DNA of 64,000 nt, taken from assembly GCA_023362775.1 (NCBI GenBank), contig JALMGJ010000003.1, positions 81,055,355-81,119,354 on the forward strand. The letters are read 5' to 3'. The notes beneath the pieces were generated by a model. It was given only the letters and a program-made list of their open reading frames with translations. It made no database searches and was not told the origin of the DNA. Both the position numbers and the translations under genes were made by a program. Numbering within the stretch: the first letter of the stretch is position 1; each line of letters opens with the position of its first letter. This DNA is from Charina bottae. Its lineage: Eukaryota; Chordata; Lepidosauria; Squamata; Charinaidae. Positions 58,806-64,000 of this stretch are shown piece by piece.

Positions 58806-59796
58806 CTTCGATAGATACGTGGAGGTACAGTATAAAGAATGGTGCTGGTATAAACTAAATGTTGCTGTATTTCCTTTTCTTTTTCTCACCTATGCTTTAA
58901 TTCTTAATTAAATTTAAGAAATGCTTACTATTTATTCTTTTTCTGTGCTTTGCATAATGTCGCTTATCCCAAAAACCAAATAGTGTAATAGGTAAATATG
59001 CATTTATAAAACTTTTATAAAAATAAAATCATAGGAGGGAACAAAGTTGACTTAAGAGTCACGGAATGTTGTGTAGGTGGAAAAGAAATGGATTATTCTG
59101 GAGTATAATATGGATGGTGGTGTTAAATCCTTAATGGGGGTACTCTTGAGAGGAAATAAATATGCATGCAACATTTTGCTGTAGGTCTGGTATGTATGTG
59201 TATGTATTAACGGAATTCAAGAGGGAATGAATAACAGCAGTGATTAAATTTCAACAGGTTTCCAGAAAGTAGTATGCAAATATTGTGATGGCCTATTAGT
59301 ATGTGACCAATTTTTTACTGCCTATTAATATTTATTGAGGAATACTTCTAGATAGGCTTTGTTGCTCTACCTCAAGTAGAACTAGACAATCAAACTAGAA
59401 AGCATGCATTCAAAGGTAGACAAAACTGAGAAATTTAATTCTGTTCCCAATTCTGGAACAAACCTTGAGTTCATCGCCTCACACCCTACCTATTATTAAT
59501 ATACTAAAACAAGTAATCTGAAAGATGGAGGAATAGTTGAGTTAAATCCATGCCAAACCAACACATATATCTATTCCATCCATATCTACTCAGGAGTAAA
59601 TCCAATAAATAAAATGCCCCCATGAAATGGGACATTCAGGTAAGTCATATAGGAATGCAACTTTAACCATCATTACCAAAACCCACCCCCAAACCTCACT
59701 GTTCTGACAGTGTTTTAAAAAATGTGATGATCAGGCCCACATTTCGCTGGATCATATTTACTAGAGAATATTACAGGGAATGCTATAAAGACATTT
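58806..59796. other. No gene or named repeat seen
   Basis: AT-rich DNA; nothing recognised. Confidence 0.45.
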
Positions 59797-62700
59797 ATAT
59801 TTATTTATTTATGATTCGATTTGTATTTACCGCTCCATCTCCCCACAAGGGGACTCTGGGCGGTTTACATAATCAGCAATTAAAATTCAACAATTAAAAC
59901 AACATATGTATAACACTTTCTAATACAATAATAATTTAAATAGAAATATAAAATCCAAGATGTGATGGGTTGATGTTTAAAAGGGCTCTATGGCACCAGC
60001 CATCCTCAAGAGGAACTGTTCCCCCCCCCCCCCCACGCAAGGCGGCAGAACCAGGTCTTTAAGTTCTTTCTGAAGGCCGGGAGCGATGGGGCCTGCCTCA
60101 CTTCCGGGGGCAGCATATTCCAAAGAGTGGGCGCCACTATCTAGAAGGCCCGCTTTCTAGACCCCGTCAGGTGAAATTCCCTTACCGACGGGATCCGCAG
60201 CATGCCCTCTCTGAATGACCGAGTGGGACGGTTCGACGTTATGGGGATGAGACGGTCCCTTAGGTAACCTGGTCCCATGCCATGTAGGGCTTTAAAGGTG
60301 ATAACCAACACCTTGAATTGGACCCGGAAGCAAACTGGTACTCAGTGCAGCTGTCGCAGCAGAGGTGTCACATGTGCTGATCTTGGCGCACCAATAACTG
60401 CACGAGCAGCCGCATTCTGGACCAGTTGAAGCTTCTGGATACTCTTCAAGGGTAGCCCCATGTAGAGCGCATTGCAATAGTCTACATGGGAGATGACCAG
60501 GGCATGAGTGACTGTACGGAGGGCATCCTGATCCAGGAAAGGGCGTAACTGGCGCACTACACAAAGTTGTGCAAAAGCCCTTCTGGCCACGGCTGCCACC
60601 TGCTCTTCGAGCAGGAGCCGTGAGTCCAGAAGAACCCCCAGATTCCGCACTTGGTCTGAATGGGATAGTGCAACCCCATCCAGAACTAAAGATGATAGTT
60701 TCCTGGATCCACAGGAGCCATCAATCCACAGCCACTCCGTCTTACCAGGGTTCAGTCGAAGCCTGTTGTTCCCCATCCAGACCCCCACAGCCTCCAGGCA
60801 CTGAGAAAGGGTAGCCACTGCATCATTTACCTCACCAGGGATGGAGATATATAATTGAGTATCGTCTGCATATTGATGGTACCTCATCCCATGGTGACGG
60901 ATGATCTCACCCAGCGGGTTCATGTAGATATTAAATAGGAGAGGGGAGAGAACCGAACCCTGCGGCACCCCACAAACGAGGGGGCGAGGGTCGGATCTCT
61001 CATCTCCTATTACCACCGATTGGGACCGGTCCCGGAAGAAGGAGGTGAACCAGCGCAAAACTACGCCTCCCACCCCCAACTCCCTGAGCCGTCCCAAAAG
61101 GATACCATGGTCGATGGTATCGAATGCCGCTGAGAGGTCAAGGAGAGCTGGGATGGATGCACTCCCTCCATCCCGCTCCCGCCAGAGATCATCTGTAAGC
61201 GCGACCAATGCAGTTTCCACCCCATATCCCGGCCTGAAACCTGACTGGAAGGGGTCCAGATAATCCGTATCATCCAGGATCCTCTGGAGTTGTAACGCCA
61301 CCACTTTCTCAACCACCTTCCCTAAAAAGGGGAGGTGGGAGACAGGACGAAAATTGTCCAATATAGTAGGGTCCAGTGATGGTTTCTTGAGGAGGGGGTG
61401 CACCAGAGCCTCTTTAAAAGCAGCTGGGAACACCCCCTCCCCCAGAGATGTATTAACCATCACCTGGACCCAACCACATGTCACCTCCTGGGCTGCCTGT
61501 ACCAGCCAGGAAGGGCATGGGTCTAGATGACATGTGGTGGCCCTCACAACCTGAAGGATCCTGTCCACTTCCTTAGGTCCAACAGGATCGAACTGTTCCC
61601 AGATAACCGGGCAAAGACGTTCCCTCGGCATCTCCCCAGACTGTGCTACACGCTTAGAGTCCAACTTAGACCGAATCTGAGTGATTTTATCCTGCAGATG
61701 CTGAGAAAATTCTTCCGCACGGCCCTGCAGGTGGGTCACAGACTCCACCTTACCCAAAAGAGATCGTGTTATCTTAAACAGGGCCGTCGGGCGGCATTCT
61801 GCGGACGCAATAAGAGCGGAGAAATAGGACGTTTCGCCGCTCTTACTGCCACAAGGTAGGTCTTAACAGCGACTCTAGCTTGTGTTCGGTCAGATTCAGT
61901 CTTTGTCTTTCTCCAGCGGCGCTCTAGGCGTCTCTTAACCCTCTTCAAGACCCTCAACTCCTCCGTAAACCAAGGGGAGTATCGGGTCAAATGTGGTAAG
62001 AGAGGCCGCATAGGCGCGATCCTGTCCAAGGCCCCGGCTGCCTCCCTATTCCAGGCTGCGGCCAGGACCTCCGCTGGAGCGTGCAGTAGATCCTGAGGTA
62101 TAACCCCTAGCTCCCTCTGAAACCCTATTGGGTCCATTAGTCGCCGGGGGCGGACCAATCGACTGGGTCCTGCCTCCCTGCGGAGTGGGGCGGCATAAGA
62201 GAATCTCAAGGTCACCAGGGCGTGATCTGACCGTGACAAAGGGGAAAGATGTAACTCTCCCCTCAGAGCACACTGCCACTGCTCAGACAAGAAAACTAAG
62301 TCCGGGGTGAGTCCACTGTCTCGAGTTGGGTCTCAGATAATCTGGAACAGGCCCATGGCTGCCATGGTAGTCATGAACTCCCGAGCCGCCTCAGAGGCTC
62401 GTCCCAGGGACGGCAGATTGAAATCCCCCAGAACCATAAGCCTAGGGAATTCCACTGCCAGCCCCGAGACGGCCTCCAGCAGCTCAGGCAGGGATGTCGC
62501 TACGCAGCAGGGAGGCTGGTACAGCAGCAACACTCCCAACTGTTCTCGAGAACCCAACTTGAAAAACAGGGTCTCACAACCGGCCACTTGCGGAGCAGCG
62601 CCCCTGAAGGCCGCTAGAGACTCTCGAATTACAACTGCTATCCCTCCTCCCCTGCCCCGGAGTCTTGGCTGATGCCACACCTGAAACCCGGCTGGGCATA

Positions 62701-63130
62701 TTTCAGAGAGGGCTACCCCCCCCTCCGAGCTCAGCCAGGTCTCAGTGATACATGCCAGGTCTGCCCCCTCCTCCGTGATCAAATCACATATGAGGGGGCC
62801 CTTGTTGTTAACAGACCTGGCATTAAGAAGCAGCAGCCGGAAACCGGGGCCCTCAAGGATCTGCTGACCAGGTCCTGGGTATGAACCTGGAGGGCCGGAA
62901 CACGCCACCGGTAACAAACACCGGGGGCGTCTTCCCCAATGATGGCCCGCCCTCCGGTTCCCGTCATAACATCCCCGGCCCATCACCACTTCGATAGGGC
63001 AGCCCACTCCATAACCCCCAGAGTTTCCAGGTCCAGATGCCTCCACTCCTGGACCTTCAAAGACCCTGGGTTGAAACACGGGTCCCCTCCCCCACGCACA
63101 CATCTCTCAAACTCAGTCAACTTCTAGTGA
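59797..63130 (-). mobile_element. L2-clade LINE, nearly full-length ORF2, disabled
   Basis: On the minus strand: endonuclease (63103-62333; LNARSVNN, TETW and GDFN motifs), continued in the same frame after an in-frame TGA at 62335-62333 by the rest of the endonuclease with catalytic SDH (62290-61769). A 1-bp deletion near 61827 (compare 13881) shifts the frame into the RT ORF (61757-60342: LLDLSAAFDTIDH, CGVPQGSVLSP, catalytic YADDTQLY at 296-303). A TGG-to-TGA change at 60342 ends the frame early; the remaining C-terminus is readable to about 60080. The 3' UTR has ACCGCCCAGAGTCCCC and an AAAT tail at 59797-59813. There is no ORF1. It needs its own ORF2 product to move and cannot now supply one. 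L2 rather than CR1 is judged from the RT text. Confidence 0.93.
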
Positions 63131-63380
63131 TGTTAGCCCCCCCCAGCGCACCAGCCTAAGCTCTCGGCGCTGATAGGGCCTAACCACCACAAACACACCT
63201 ACTATGTCCCCCCACCACCACTCTCACTGGTCGCAGAGGGGCATCATCCACTCCTGCCCACCACCTGTCTCTCACTCAGGTGTGGGCACTCATACATACA
63301 ATCACACAGTCTTGGACTCTCCCCCTGACTCTCTCACATCCAGGGGGAGGACCACATTCACACTACGGGGACCCTAAAAA
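63131..63380 (-). mobile_element. Probable 5' UTR of the L2 element
   Basis: Pyrimidine-rich on the plus strand (CACCACCACTCTCACTGG, CCCCCTGACTCTCTCACATC), abruptly returning to AT-rich DNA at about 63385. It lies directly upstream of the endonuclease frame. No ORF1 is recognisable. Confidence 0.45.
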
Positions 63381-63384
63381 GTCT

Positions 63385-64000
63385 CTGCATCAGTCCATAT
63401 AGGTGTAAATGTTATCTTGCTGAATTCTAGCTTCTAATTCAAGAAGAAAACCATTTTCATTACATTTCCAACACTCAGGCAGACAATTATCCAAGTGAGA
63501 ATATCTTCTATTTTTTTTCCTCTTCAAGATCCACAGTATTTGATGGGAACAGAGAGAAATGTACTTGATAAATTATGGAAATTAGAGAGATTAATTCTGT
63601 ACAAATAATTTGCAGGATTATAGTATTTGGAGTGTATGTTAAGCAAAGTATGTCAACTGGATATAAGGAGCTACGATTTGGCAACCTTGTTTAAGGAGGA
63701 AGCAATTACTTGAATAACCCCCTCTAGGAAGTCTGCAGGGTTCCAGGGCTGACATCAGTGACACCTCCAGTAGAATATCACAGTTACTAAATTAGCTGTA
63801 ATATCACATGGCAGTTTGGGAATGATTATCTTTGTCAGTGCTCACTCTGGCTGCCAGTTTTCTATCACTGTGTCACTATCTCCACTGCAGACACAAATCC
63901 ATAGACAGACATATCTGGGTTTAATTTAAAATCTATTTATTAAAACAAGAGTTGCCAGAAATTCAATCTATCTGATTATGGATTTGGATGAAGGAGACCC
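63385..64000. other. No gene or named repeat seen
   Basis: AT-rich flank at the window edge. Confidence 0.4.

Overview
This window is nuclear DNA of a squamate reptile (lizard or snake). Coding content is very low. Most of the sequence is interspersed repeats of types typical of squamates: an RTE-type BovB LINE with its partner Sauria SINEs, L2-clade LINEs, CORE-type tRNA-derived SINEs, a 5S-rRNA-derived SINE and several non-autonomous hAT-like elements. I saw no prokaryotic, organellar or viral gene organisation. The species cannot be fixed from the sequence alone.

One host gene is supported: INKA2 (FAM212B, PAK4-inhibitor INKA2), on the minus strand. Its large terminal coding exon is at 2998-4032. 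Its 12-codon first coding exon is at 33681-33716, inside a CpG-rich promoter region (about 33580-34420). The two are joined in phase 0 across an intron of 29,648 bp (4033-33680), giving a 356-residue protein. The 3' UTR runs left of 2998, with a candidate polyadenylation signal at 2136-2141. Everything right of about 34.4 kb is upstream of INKA2, and I found no exon there.

Repeat layout. 0-2.1 kb: a chimeric SINE. Intron, 4-33.7 kb: a LINE C-terminal fragment (8.7-9.0 kb), CORE-SINEs, a 5'-truncated Sauria SINE (10.75 kb), L2 pieces (11.9, 13.5, 16-18.4, 22.4 and 31.0 kb), hAT-like elements nested in L2 (16.85 and 22.62 kb) or alone (24.44 kb), a Sauria SINE (28.06 kb) and an L1-like tail (28.47 kb). 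Upstream, 34.4-64 kb: Sauria SINEs (35.3, 40.5, 51.9 kb), an inverted pair of BovB copies (36.2 kb and 43.4-45.8 kb, the latter with a 754-codon ORF), a 5S-derived SINE (39.95 kb), four hAT-like elements or fragments (41.98, 42.7, 46.98, 48.77 kb), CR1 and L2 fragments (49.1-50.05 kb), a HAL1-like element (52.4-54.1 kb) and a nearly full-length but disabled L2 LINE (59.8-63.1 kb).

Many insertions can be dated relative to each other or shown to be true insertions by target-site duplications (TSDs) that I located base by base. I did not find a convincing new biological system. The most useful results are the reconstructed INKA2 gene with an upstream in-frame ATG and overlapping uORF, the nested and TSD-bounded elements, the SINE chimera and the HAL1-like element.
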